Shown: piece after piece, positions 57,613-64,000 of the stretch | Numbering within the stretch: the stretch's first letter is position 1 | How the letters are laid out: each line of letters opens with the position of its first letter | From: Streptomyces sp. NBC_00513 | Lineage (GTDB): Bacteria; Actinomycetota; Actinomycetes; Streptomycetales; Streptomycetaceae | Direction of reading: 5' to 3' | DNA length: 64,000 nt | Assembly (NCBI RefSeq): GCF_041431415.1 | Contig: NZ_CP107845.1 | Coordinates: 5,456,001 to 5,520,000, forward strand | Translations under genes and position numbers: made by a program | Notes under the pieces: model-generated | Told to the model about the DNA's origin: nothing | What the model saw: only the letters and a program-made list of their open reading frames with translations | Database searches by the model: none

Positions 57613-58053
57613 GTGGCAGTCAAGATCAAGCTCAAGCGCCTCGGCAAGATTCGCCAGCCGCACTACCGCATCGTCGTCGCCGACTCGCGCACCCGCCGCG
57701 ATGGTCGTGCGATCGAAGAGATCGGTCTGTACCACCCGACGTACAACCCGTCGCGCATCGAGGTCAACGCCGAGCGTGCGCAGTACTGGCTCTCGGTCGG
57801 CGCCCAGCCCACCGAGGCCGTGCTCGCCATCCTGAAGCTGACCGGTGACTGGCAGGCGCACAAGGGCCTCCCGGCCCCCGCGCCGCTGCTGCAGCCGGAG
57901 ACCAAGGAGAGCAAGCGCCGCACGTTCGACGAGTTCGCCAAGGCCCTCGAGGGCATCGGCGAGACCAAGGGCGAGGCCATCACGCAGAAGGCGAAGAAGG
58001 CCGACAAGAAGGCGGACGAGGCTGAGGCCACCGCCGAGTCGACCGAGGCCTGA
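57613..58053 (+). CDS. rpsP: 30S ribosomal protein S16
   Basis: A 146-residue S16. The core is residues 1-85 ([40 protein letters not shown]). It has the Lys/Ala/Glu-rich tail of actinobacterial S16 ([20 protein letters not shown]). It opens the rpsP-khpA-rimM-trmD-rplS cluster. GTG start at 57613. Confidence 0.98.
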   Translation: MAVKIKLKRLGKIRQPHYRIVVADSRTRRDGRAIEEIGLYHPTYNPSRIEVNAERAQYWLSVGAQPTEAVLAILKLTGDWQAHKGLPAPAPLLQPETKESKRRTFDEFAKALEGIGETKGEAITQKAKKADKKADEAEATAESTEA

Positions 58054-58055
58054 GC

Positions 58056-58295
58056 ATGCTCGAGGAGGCTCTTGAGCACCTCGTGAAGGGCATTGTGGAC
58101 AACCCCGACGAAGTGCAGGTCGCCTCGCGCGACCTGCGCCGCGGGCAGGTGCTGGAAGTCCGGGTCCACCCGGACGACCTGGGCAAGGTGATCGGTCGCA
58201 ACGGCCGCACCGCACGTGCTCTGCGTACCGTCGTGGGCGCCATCGGCGGCCGGGGGATCCGCGTCGACCTCGTCGACGTGGACCAGGTCCGCTGA
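58056..58295 (+). CDS. khpA: KH-domain RNA-binding protein KhpA
   Basis: A 79-residue KH protein. The GXXG loop is VIGRNGRTARALRTVV (about 49-64). It binds RNA as a homodimer or with KhpB; linked to ribosome and cell-envelope control. ATG at 58056 is 2 bp after rpsP. The conserved location between rpsP and rimM supports the call. Confidence 0.95.
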   Translation: MLEEALEHLVKGIVDNPDEVQVASRDLRRGQVLEVRVHPDDLGKVIGRNGRTARALRTVVGAIGGRGIRVDLVDVDQVR

Positions 58296-58325
58296 GACCT
58301 GTCCGTTGAAAGCGTGAATCACCGG

Positions 58326-58367
58326 CGACGGGCCGGGGAGGGCATACGTGCCCGCCCCGGCCCGTCG
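58326..58367 (+). terminator. Strong hairpin between khpA and rimM (attenuator or terminator)
   Basis: A 19-bp stem with one mismatch (58326-58344 with 58349-58367), loop tacg, in the 96-bp gap within the operon. No T-tract; could be an attenuator, RNA-processing site or partial terminator. Confidence 0.8.
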
Positions 58368-58391
58368 TCGTCTGAACAGGAGAGACACACA

Positions 58392-58994
58392 GTGCAGCTG
58401 GTAGTCGCGCGGATCGGCCGCGCCCACGGGATCAAGGGTGAGGTCACCGTCGAGGTACGGACCGACGAGCCCGAACTGCGGCTCGGACCCGGCGCCGTGC
58501 TCCAGACCGAACCGGCGTCCGCGGGTCCGCTGACCATCGAGACGGGCCGGGTGCACAGCGGCAGGCTGCTGCTGCGCTTCGCCGGGGTGAAGGACCGCAC
58601 GGGCGCCGAGGCGCTGCGGAACACCCTGCTCATCGCGGACGTGGACCCGGCGGAACTGCCGGAAGAGCCCGACGAGTACTACGACCACCAGCTGATGGAC
58701 CTGGACGTGGTGCTGGAGGACGGCACCGAGGTCGGTCGGATCACCGAGATCTCCCACCTGCTCTCGCAGGACCTGTTCATCGTCGAACGGCCCGACGGCA
58801 CCGAGGTGATGATCCCCTTCGTCGAGGAGATCGTCGCCGAGATCGACCTGGAAGAGCAGCGCTGTGTCATCACCCCGCCGCCAGGACTGATCGACGACCA
58901 CGCGGTGATCGCTTCCGAGCGCGACGACGCGGACGACAAGGGCGACGCGGACGACAAGGACGACGAGGCCGCCGCTCCCGGGGCAGACGCCTGA
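58392..58994 (+). CDS. rimM: 16S rRNA processing protein RimM
   Basis: A 200-residue 30S assembly factor. The N-terminal RimM domain starts [20 protein letters not shown]. The C-terminal PRC barrel has [20 protein letters not shown] and [20 protein letters not shown]. It ends in an acidic repeat tail ([17 protein letters not shown]). GTG at 58392 has AGGAGAG 7 bp upstream, which decides the start. Its TGA shares a base with the trmD ATG. Confidence 0.96.
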   Translation: MQLVVARIGRAHGIKGEVTVEVRTDEPELRLGPGAVLQTEPASAGPLTIETGRVHSGRLLLRFAGVKDRTGAEALRNTLLIADVDPAELPEEPDEYYDHQLMDLDVVLEDGTEVGRITEISHLLSQDLFIVERPDGTEVMIPFVEEIVAEIDLEEQRCVITPPPGLIDDHAVIASERDDADDKGDADDKDDEAAAPGADA

Positions 58995-59815
58995 TGCGTC
59001 TCGACGTCGTCACGATCTTCCCCGAGTACCTGGAGCCGTTGAACGTCTCCCTCGTCGGCAAGGCCCGGGCCCGCGGGCAGCTCGACGTTCACGTCCACGA
59101 CCTGCGGGACTGGACGTACGACCGCCACAACACGGTCGACGACACCCCCTACGGCGGCGGCCCGGGCATGGTCATGAAGACCGACCCGTGGGGCGAGGCC
59201 CTGGACACGGCGCTCGCCGACGGCTACGAGGCCGGCGCGCACGGCCCGGTCATCGTCGTCCCGACGCCCAGCGGTCGGCCCTTCACCCAGGAACTCGCCG
59301 TCGAGCTCTCCGAGCGACCCTGGCTGATCTTCACCCCCGCCCGGTACGAGGGCATCGACCGCCGCGTCATGGACGAGTACGCGACGCGCCTGCCGGTGTA
59401 CGAGGTCTCCATCGGCGACTACGTCCTGGCGGGCGGCGAGGCGGCCGTCCTGGTCGTCACCGAGGCCGTGGCCCGGCTGCTTCCCGGAGTCCTCGGCAAC
59501 GCCGAGTCGCACCGCGACGACTCCTTCGCCCCCGGCGACATGGCCAATCTGCTGGAGGGGCCCGTCTACACGAAGCCCCCGCAGTGGCGCGGCCGGGGAA
59601 TCCCGGACGTGCTGCTGAGCGGCCACCACGGGAAGATCGCGCGCTGGCGCCGCGACGAGGCGTTCCGTCGCACCGCCGCGAACCGCCCCGACCTGATCGA
59701 GCGCTGCGAGGCGTCCGCCTTCGACAAGAAGGACAGGGCGATGCTCGGCGCGCTCGGCTGGAAGCCCTCCGCCGACGGCCGATTTTGGCTCAGGCCGCAG
59801 GCCGTGGAAGAATAG
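58994..59815 (+). CDS. trmD: tRNA (guanine37-N1)-methyltransferase
   Basis: A 273-residue SPOUT-class methyltransferase. Trefoil-knot motifs: [55 protein letters not shown], and [19 protein letters not shown] (knot). It modifies G37 to prevent frameshifting. The C-terminal about 25 residues ([20 protein letters not shown]) are an actinobacterial extension. Overlaps rimM by 1 bp (TGATG). Confidence 0.97.
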   Translation: MRLDVVTIFPEYLEPLNVSLVGKARARGQLDVHVHDLRDWTYDRHNTVDDTPYGGGPGMVMKTDPWGEALDTALADGYEAGAHGPVIVVPTPSGRPFTQELAVELSERPWLIFTPARYEGIDRRVMDEYATRLPVYEVSIGDYVLAGGEAAVLVVTEAVARLLPGVLGNAESHRDDSFAPGDMANLLEGPVYTKPPQWRGRGIPDVLLSGHHGKIARWRRDEAFRRTAANRPDLIERCEASAFDKKDRAMLGALGWKPSADGRFWLRPQAVEE

Positions 59816-59948
59816 GCGGCTGCTGTGTGCTCGCGGGCGCCCCTGCCACAGGGGGATCGTCGTCCGTCGAGTGACGCGGCTCCCGAATTCTCTCCGGAAA
59901 CCCGCTTCGGCGACCTGTGGCGCCGTGCGAAGAAAGCAGACGAAGCAC

Positions 59949-60299
59949 ATGTCTCACCTGCTCGATGGCGTCAACGCCGCCTCGATCCGCTCCGACGTCC
60001 CGGCCTTCCGCCCCGGTGACACGATCAACGTGCACGTCCGCGTGATCGAGGGCAACCGCTCCCGTATCCAGCAGTTCAAGGGTGTCGTCATCCGCCGTCA
60101 GGGCGCCGGCGTCTCCGAGACCTTCACCGTTCGCAAGGTCTCCTTCAGCGTCGGTGTCGAGCGCACCTTCCCGGTGAACTCCCCGATCTTCGAGAAGATC
60201 GAGGTCGTCACCCGCGGTGACGTGCGTCGCGCCAAGCTGTACTTCCTCCGTGAGCTCCGCGGCAAGGCCGCGAAGATCAAGGAGAAGCGCGACCGCTGA
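59949..60299 (+). CDS. rplS: 50S ribosomal protein L19
   Basis: A 116-residue L19. [20 protein letters not shown] and [20 protein letters not shown] are diagnostic. ATG at 59949; SD weak (gaagaaag). The 133-bp gap after trmD may hold a leader. sipW follows after 44 bp. Confidence 0.98.
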   Translation: MSHLLDGVNAASIRSDVPAFRPGDTINVHVRVIEGNRSRIQQFKGVVIRRQGAGVSETFTVRKVSFSVGVERTFPVNSPIFEKIEVVTRGDVRRAKLYFLRELRGKAAKIKEKRDR

Positions 60300-60343
60300 T
60301 CTCATCTCCGGGTCCAGGGGCGGGCCGGATAGGCTCGCACCCG

Positions 60344-61054
60344 ATGGACACCGAAGCAGAGCTCACACGACGCGACCACTCCTCCCCCGATCAGGGGGAG
60401 GGGCGGTCGCGTTTCGCGTTCTCGTGGAAGCGGGTCGGACTGCTCGGTGTGATCTGCACGGTCTTCCTGCTGCTGTTCAGCAATTTCGTCCTACAGCCCT
60501 TCCTGATCCCGAGCCGATCGATGGAGCCGACGTTCCGGGTCGGTGACCGGGTCCTGGTCAACAAGCTCGCCTACCGGTTCGGCGACCAGCCGCGACGCGG
60601 GGACCTCGTCGTCTTCGACGGCAGGGGCTCCTTCGTACCGGAGGGGGCAGGATCCGGCTCGATGGGCGAGAGCCTGCGAGGCGCGGCGTCCGCACTGGGC
60701 ATCGGGGACCCGTCCGAGACCGACTTCGTGAAGCGGGTGGTGGGGGTGGGCGGTGACGACGTGGTCTGTTGCGACGCGGGCGGCCGGATCCGGGTCAACG
60801 GCACCACGCTCGACGAGCCCTACCTGTTCCCGGGGGACACCGCCTCGAAGGTGCCCTTCCGGATCGTCGTACCCCTTGGGACCCTGTGGGTCATGGGTGA
60901 TCATCGCTCCCAGTCCCGGGACTCCCGGGACCACCTGGGGGAGCCGGGCGGGGGGATGGTGCCGGTGGAGAGGGTGATCGGGCGGGCCGACTGGATCGGC
61001 TGGCCGCTCTCGCGTTGGGGCGCCGCGGGGCCCGCGGGCGGCGGACATGGGTAG
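60344..61054 (+). CDS. sipW: Type I signal peptidase SipW
   Basis: A 236-residue leader peptidase. One N-terminal membrane helix (RVGLLGVICTVFLLLFSNFV, about 30-49) anchors it; there is no C-terminal helix. The catalytic Ser is in IPSRSMEPTFRVGDRVLVNK, the Lys in DFVKRVVGVGGDDV. A pair of Cys (VVCCDAGGRIRVNG) follows the Lys. First of four tandem signal peptidases, as in S. lividans. The sipX start overlaps its stop by 8 bp. Confidence 0.96.
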   Translation: MDTEAELTRRDHSSPDQGEGRSRFAFSWKRVGLLGVICTVFLLLFSNFVLQPFLIPSRSMEPTFRVGDRVLVNKLAYRFGDQPRRGDLVVFDGRGSFVPEGAGSGSMGESLRGAASALGIGDPSETDFVKRVVGVGGDDVVCCDAGGRIRVNGTTLDEPYLFPGDTASKVPFRIVVPLGTLWVMGDHRSQSRDSRDHLGEPGGGMVPVERVIGRADWIGWPLSRWGAAGPAGGGHG

Positions 61055-61943
61055 CCGGCGACGACGCGGCCGCGGTCGCCGGGAGCCCGAGCATTGGGTG
61101 GAGGCGCCGTCGAGGCCCGCCCCGGCACGAGGGCCGGTGCCCACGACGCCCGTGCGCGAGCCCGACGGGGGCAGCCGCGCCGACCGCCGCCGGCTGGCGC
61201 GGCGGGTCAAGAGACGCAGACGGACCCGACGGGTCGGCGAGGTGCCGCTGCTCGTCGTGGTGGCCCTGTTCATCGCGCTGCTCCTCAAGACCTTCCTCGT
61301 ACAGGCCTTCTTCATCCCCTCCGGCTCGATGGAGCAGACGATCCGGATCGGCGACCGGGTCCTGGTCGACAAGCTGACGCCGTGGTTCGGCTCCAAGGTC
61401 GAGCGGGGCGACGTCGTCGTTTTCAAGGACCCCGGCGGGTGGCTCAAGGGAGAGGCCACCCGGCCGCCCAAGGACCCCGTCGTGGTCAAGCAGGTCAAGG
61501 AGGTCCTGACCTTCATCGGACTGCTGCCCTCCGCCGATGAACAGGACCTGATCAAGCGGGTCATCGGCGTCGGCGGGGACACGGTCACCTGCTGTGATGC
61601 CAAGGGGCGGATCACCGTCAACGGCGCGCCGCTCGACGAGCCGTACGTGAACCCGGGCAACGCCCCCTCGGAGATCCGCTTCACGGTCCGGGTGCCGGAG
61701 GGCCGGCTGTTCGTGATGGGCGACCACCGCGCGAATTCCGCCGATTCCCGCTTCCACCTCGACGAGGGCTTCGGGGGCACCATCGCCGAGGACGGGGTCG
61801 TCGGGGAAGCCGTGGTGATCGCCTGGCCGTACGACCACTGGCGCAGGCTGGAGCAGCCGGCGACCTTCCTCACGGTCCCCGATCAGGCACGACGCGGACG
61901 GCGCGAGCCACGTGGGCGTCGTCGGGGTACGTCGGTCGCATAG
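61047..61943 (+). CDS. sipX: Type I signal peptidase SipX
   Basis: A 298-residue leader peptidase with a long Arg-rich cytoplasmic N-terminus (about 1-65) and a membrane helix PLLVVVALFIALLLKTFLVQ (about 67-86). The Ser is in IPSGSMEQTIRIGDRVLVDK, the Lys in DLIKRVIGVGGDTVTCCDAKG, with the same Cys pair as SipW. No clear C-terminal helix; an Arg-rich tail ends the protein. Confidence 0.96.
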   Translation: MGSRRRRGRGRREPEHWVEAPSRPAPARGPVPTTPVREPDGGSRADRRRLARRVKRRRRTRRVGEVPLLVVVALFIALLLKTFLVQAFFIPSGSMEQTIRIGDRVLVDKLTPWFGSKVERGDVVVFKDPGGWLKGEATRPPKDPVVVKQVKEVLTFIGLLPSADEQDLIKRVIGVGGDTVTCCDAKGRITVNGAPLDEPYVNPGNAPSEIRFTVRVPEGRLFVMGDHRANSADSRFHLDEGFGGTIAEDGVVGEAVVIAWPYDHWRRLEQPATFLTVPDQARRGRREPRGRRRGTSVA

Positions 61944-62049
61944 TGTGTCCTCGGTCTCCCGAGCCTTAGGGAACTCCCGCTCGTTAGGGGAGGGGAGGGC
62001 CCGTTCCCGATCCGGCACGGGCGGCGATTTCCGATGTGAGGGAGTGGAT

Positions 62050-62976
62050 GTGGGGGATGTGGCGGTAGGCGCACGATCCGGACGCGACGAGGGCGAGGAG
62101 CGGCCGGACGACGCCGTGGGGAGCGATGCCGAGTTCGCGAAGGACGACGCGGAGGACGAGGGCGCCGAGGCGCGCCCGCAGCGTTCGTTCTGGAAGGAGC
62201 TTCCGCTCCTCATCGGTATCGCCCTGCTGCTGGCCCTGCTGATCAAGACCTTCCTGGTGCAGGCGTTCTCGATCCCGTCCGACTCGATGCAGAACACCCT
62301 GCAGCGGGGCGACCGGGTACTGGTGGACAAGCTGACCCCGTGGTTCGGCTCGGAGCCCGAGCGCGGTGAGGTCGTCGTCTTCCACGACCCCGCGAACTGG
62401 CTGTCCGGTGAGGCCACCCCGGAGCCCAACTTCATGCAGCAGGTGCTCAGCAAGATCGGCTTGATGCCGTCCGCGGACGAGAAGGACCTGATCAAGCGGA
62501 CCATCGCCATCGGCGGGGACACGGTCGAGTGCAAGAAGGGGGGGCCTGTCGTCGTCAACGGCAAGGAGTTGGACGAGCCGTACATCTTCCCCGGCAACAC
62601 CCCTTGCGACGACTTCCCGTTCGGCCCCCTCGTCGTCCCGAAGGGCTCGATCTGGGTCATGGGCGACCACCGGCAGAACTCCCAGGACTCCCGCTACCAC
62701 CAGCAGGACTCGACGCGCGGGTTCGTTCCGGTCAAGGACGTCGTCGGGCGGGCCGTGGTCGTGGCGTGGCCGGTCACGCGCTGGTCCACCCTCCCGGTTC
62801 CGGACACCTTCGACCAGCCGGGCATCGGCGACCAGGCAAAGGCGACGGCCCTCGGCCTCGGGGCCGCCGGTCTCGCGCCCGTCGGGCTCGGCCCGGCGGC
62901 GTTGGGGCTCACCGGCGCGGTTCCGCTGGTCATGTGGCGTCGACGGAGGCTGACCAAGGGCCGTACCGCCCGGTAG
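62050..62976 (+). CDS. sipY: Type I signal peptidase SipY
   Basis: A 308-residue leader peptidase. A hydrophilic acidic N-terminus is followed by a helix LLIGIALLLALLIKTFLVQA. The Ser is in IPSDSMQNTLQRGDRVLVDK, the Lys in DLIKRTIAIGGDTVECKKGG (single Cys). A second, C-terminal membrane segment (about 282-302) precedes RRRRLTKGR. SipY is the main signal peptidase in S. lividans. GTG at 62050 is chosen for the GAGGGAG 7 bp upstream; 62044 is an alternative. Confidence 0.95.
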   Translation: MGDVAVGARSGRDEGEERPDDAVGSDAEFAKDDAEDEGAEARPQRSFWKELPLLIGIALLLALLIKTFLVQAFSIPSDSMQNTLQRGDRVLVDKLTPWFGSEPERGEVVVFHDPANWLSGEATPEPNFMQQVLSKIGLMPSADEKDLIKRTIAIGGDTVECKKGGPVVVNGKELDEPYIFPGNTPCDDFPFGPLVVPKGSIWVMGDHRQNSQDSRYHQQDSTRGFVPVKDVVGRAVVVAWPVTRWSTLPVPDTFDQPGIGDQAKATALGLGAAGLAPVGLGPAALGLTGAVPLVMWRRRRLTKGRTAR

Positions 62977-63020
62977 GGTGCCGCCCAGGTCACCGATCTC
63001 CGAAGTGTGGGGGCGCTGGA

Positions 63021-63803
63021 ATGGGCGGAACACAATACATGAGCGGTGGCAGCGATGGCCGCGGCGGTCTCGGCAACGTGTTGTCGGGAATCGCCGTGGC
63101 CATCGGCTTCGTGCTCTTCCTGGGCGGCTTCGTCTGGGGGGCCGTGATCTACCAGCCGTACACGGTGCCGACCGACTCGATGGTGCCCACCGTGCGTCCG
63201 GGGGACCGGGTGCTCGCGCAGCGGATCGACGGCGGCGAGGTGCGGCGCGGAGACGTGGTGATCTTCACCGACTCGCTGTGGAGCGACACCCCCATGGTCA
63301 AGCGCGTCGTCGGCATCGGCGGCGACACCGTGAAGTGCTGCGGCGCGGGCGGCCGGCTCACCGTGAACGGCCGGGAGCTGGACGAGCCGTACATCGACGA
63401 CGCGAAGCCCGCCGGGGCCCTCGACGGCATGGCCCCGGCGGGCAGGGCGGCCTCCGACACCCCGTTCGAGGTGACGGTCCCCGAGGGCAACCTCTTCCTG
63501 CTGGGCGACCGGCGGGCCGGCTCGCTGGACTCCCGCGCACACCTCCAGGAGGCCGGTCAGGGCACGGTGCCCCGATCGGCGGTCAACGGCCGGGTGGACG
63601 CGCGGGCGTGGCCCTCCATGACGATGCTGGAGCGGCCGGCGGCGTACCGGTCCCTGGCCGGCGGCGTGTCGTCGCCCGGGCCGCTGCGGCTCCAGGTGAT
63701 CGCCATCGTGATCGGCGCCGCCCTCGTGGTGGTGGGCGCCGCGTACGGGCCCCTCGCACGGGTCCTCGGGCGCGGGCGACGGGAGCGGTCCGATGCCCGC
63801 TGA
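63021..63803 (+). CDS. sipZ: Type I signal peptidase SipZ
   Basis: A 260-residue leader peptidase. N-terminal helix ISIAVAIGFVLFL-type segment at about 22-45 (VAIGFVLFLGGFVWGAVIYQ), catalytic Ser in VPTDSMVPTVRPGDRVLAQR, Lys in MVKRVVGIGGDTVKCCGAGG with a Cys pair, and a C-terminal membrane helix (LQVIAIVIGAALVVVGAAYG). ATG at 63021. Overlaps the start of the Nudix gene by 11 bp. Confidence 0.95.
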   Translation: MGGTQYMSGGSDGRGGLGNVLSGIAVAIGFVLFLGGFVWGAVIYQPYTVPTDSMVPTVRPGDRVLAQRIDGGEVRRGDVVIFTDSLWSDTPMVKRVVGIGGDTVKCCGAGGRLTVNGRELDEPYIDDAKPAGALDGMAPAGRAASDTPFEVTVPEGNLFLLGDRRAGSLDSRAHLQEAGQGTVPRSAVNGRVDARAWPSMTMLERPAAYRSLAGGVSSPGPLRLQVIAIVIGAALVVVGAAYGPLARVLGRGRRERSDAR

Positions 63804-64000
63804 GCAGGCCGAAGGCCCGCGCAAGGTGGCGCGGGTGATCCTGCTCGACCCCGAGGACCGGATCCTGCTGCTGCACGGCTTCGAACCGGACGATCCGTCG
63901 GACGACTGGTGGTTCACCCCGGGCGGGGGCCTGGAGGGGGCGGAGAGCCGGGAGGAGGCCGCGCTGCGGGAGCTCGCCGAGGAGACCGGGATCACCGAGG
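63793..64000 (+). CDS. Nudix hydrolase (3' end outside window)
   Basis: The first 69 residues of a Nudix protein: MPAEQAEGPRKVARVILLDP, then FTPGGGLEGAESREEAALRE and ELAEETGI, which form the Nudix box GX5EX7REUXEEXGU. The catalytic glutamates are present. Substrate cannot be judged from the fragment. It overlaps sipZ and probably belongs to the same transcript. Confidence 0.93.
   Translation, partial: MPAEQAEGPRKVARVILLDPEDRILLLHGFEPDDPSDDWWFTPGGGLEGAESREEAALRELAEETGITE

Overview
The window is a stretch of Streptomyces chromosome. The evidence is the very high GC content, third-codon-position bias to G/C, frequent GTG/TTG starts, Shine-Dalgarno (SD) sites of the GGAGG type, and a gene order I recognise from the S. 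coelicolor core (conservon 1 through the sipWXYZ signal peptidase cluster). There is no sign of phage, transposon, CRISPR or a biosynthetic cluster. It is conserved housekeeping core with a few accessory pockets.

Layout. 1-5055 (minus): conservon cvnA-B-C-D (membrane sensor kinase, roadblock protein, DUF742 protein, Ras-like GTPase cut by the window edge). 5634-9003: a small repeat peptide, a fumarylacetoacetate-hydrolase-fold enzyme, gltX and a HAD phosphatase. 9090-9585: five tRNA genes (Gln, Glu, Glu, Gln, Glu). 9780-12702: divergent ndgR (IclR regulator) and leuCD. 12840-13880: a small conserved gene and hupS. 13998-18001: cofC (fused to a cold-shock-like domain) divergent from plsC-gpsA-ddlA. 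18102-23140: a DUF3515 lipoprotein, a stand-alone Lrp ligand domain, thiL-thiD, rpmB and a FakA-like kinase. 23178-30559: recG, rsmD, coaD, a coiled-coil protein, then the DUF177-rpmF-rnc-mutM operon. 30532-33696: an HxlR regulator divergent from a flavodoxin-like oxidoreductase, a secreted CAP-domain protein, acylphosphatase and a small coiled-coil protein.

33923-43371: smc, the glucose permease glcP, a convergent luciferase-like oxidoreductase plus NCS1 permease pair, and ftsY. 43459-46027: a prim-pol-like protein and nsdA. 46319-52216: the nitrogen-control operon amtB-glnK-glnD, then ffh. 52383-57352: an FtsH paralogue, a methyltransferase, an archaeal-type proS and an SprT-like protein. 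57613-64000: the translation and secretion run rpsP-khpA-rimM-trmD-rplS-sipW-sipX-sipY-sipZ and a truncated Nudix gene.

How the parts work together. ftsY and ffh (SRP targeting) sit with four signal peptidases and ribosome maturation genes. amtB-glnK-glnD forms the ammonium sensing circuit and has GlnR-box-like sites upstream. ndgR-leuCD couples amino-acid sensing to leucine synthesis. rnc (absB) and nsdA are known antibiotic and development regulators in this genus.

I found no obviously new multi-gene system. The best leads are: a cofC gene with no canonical start codon and an in-frame cold-shock-like extension; a Pro/Ala-rich insert inside the SMC hinge; an FtsH paralogue whose conserved pore phenylalanine is replaced; perfect palindromes sitting inside the predicted glcP and ndgR promoters; and paired cysteines next to the catalytic lysine in three of four signal peptidases.
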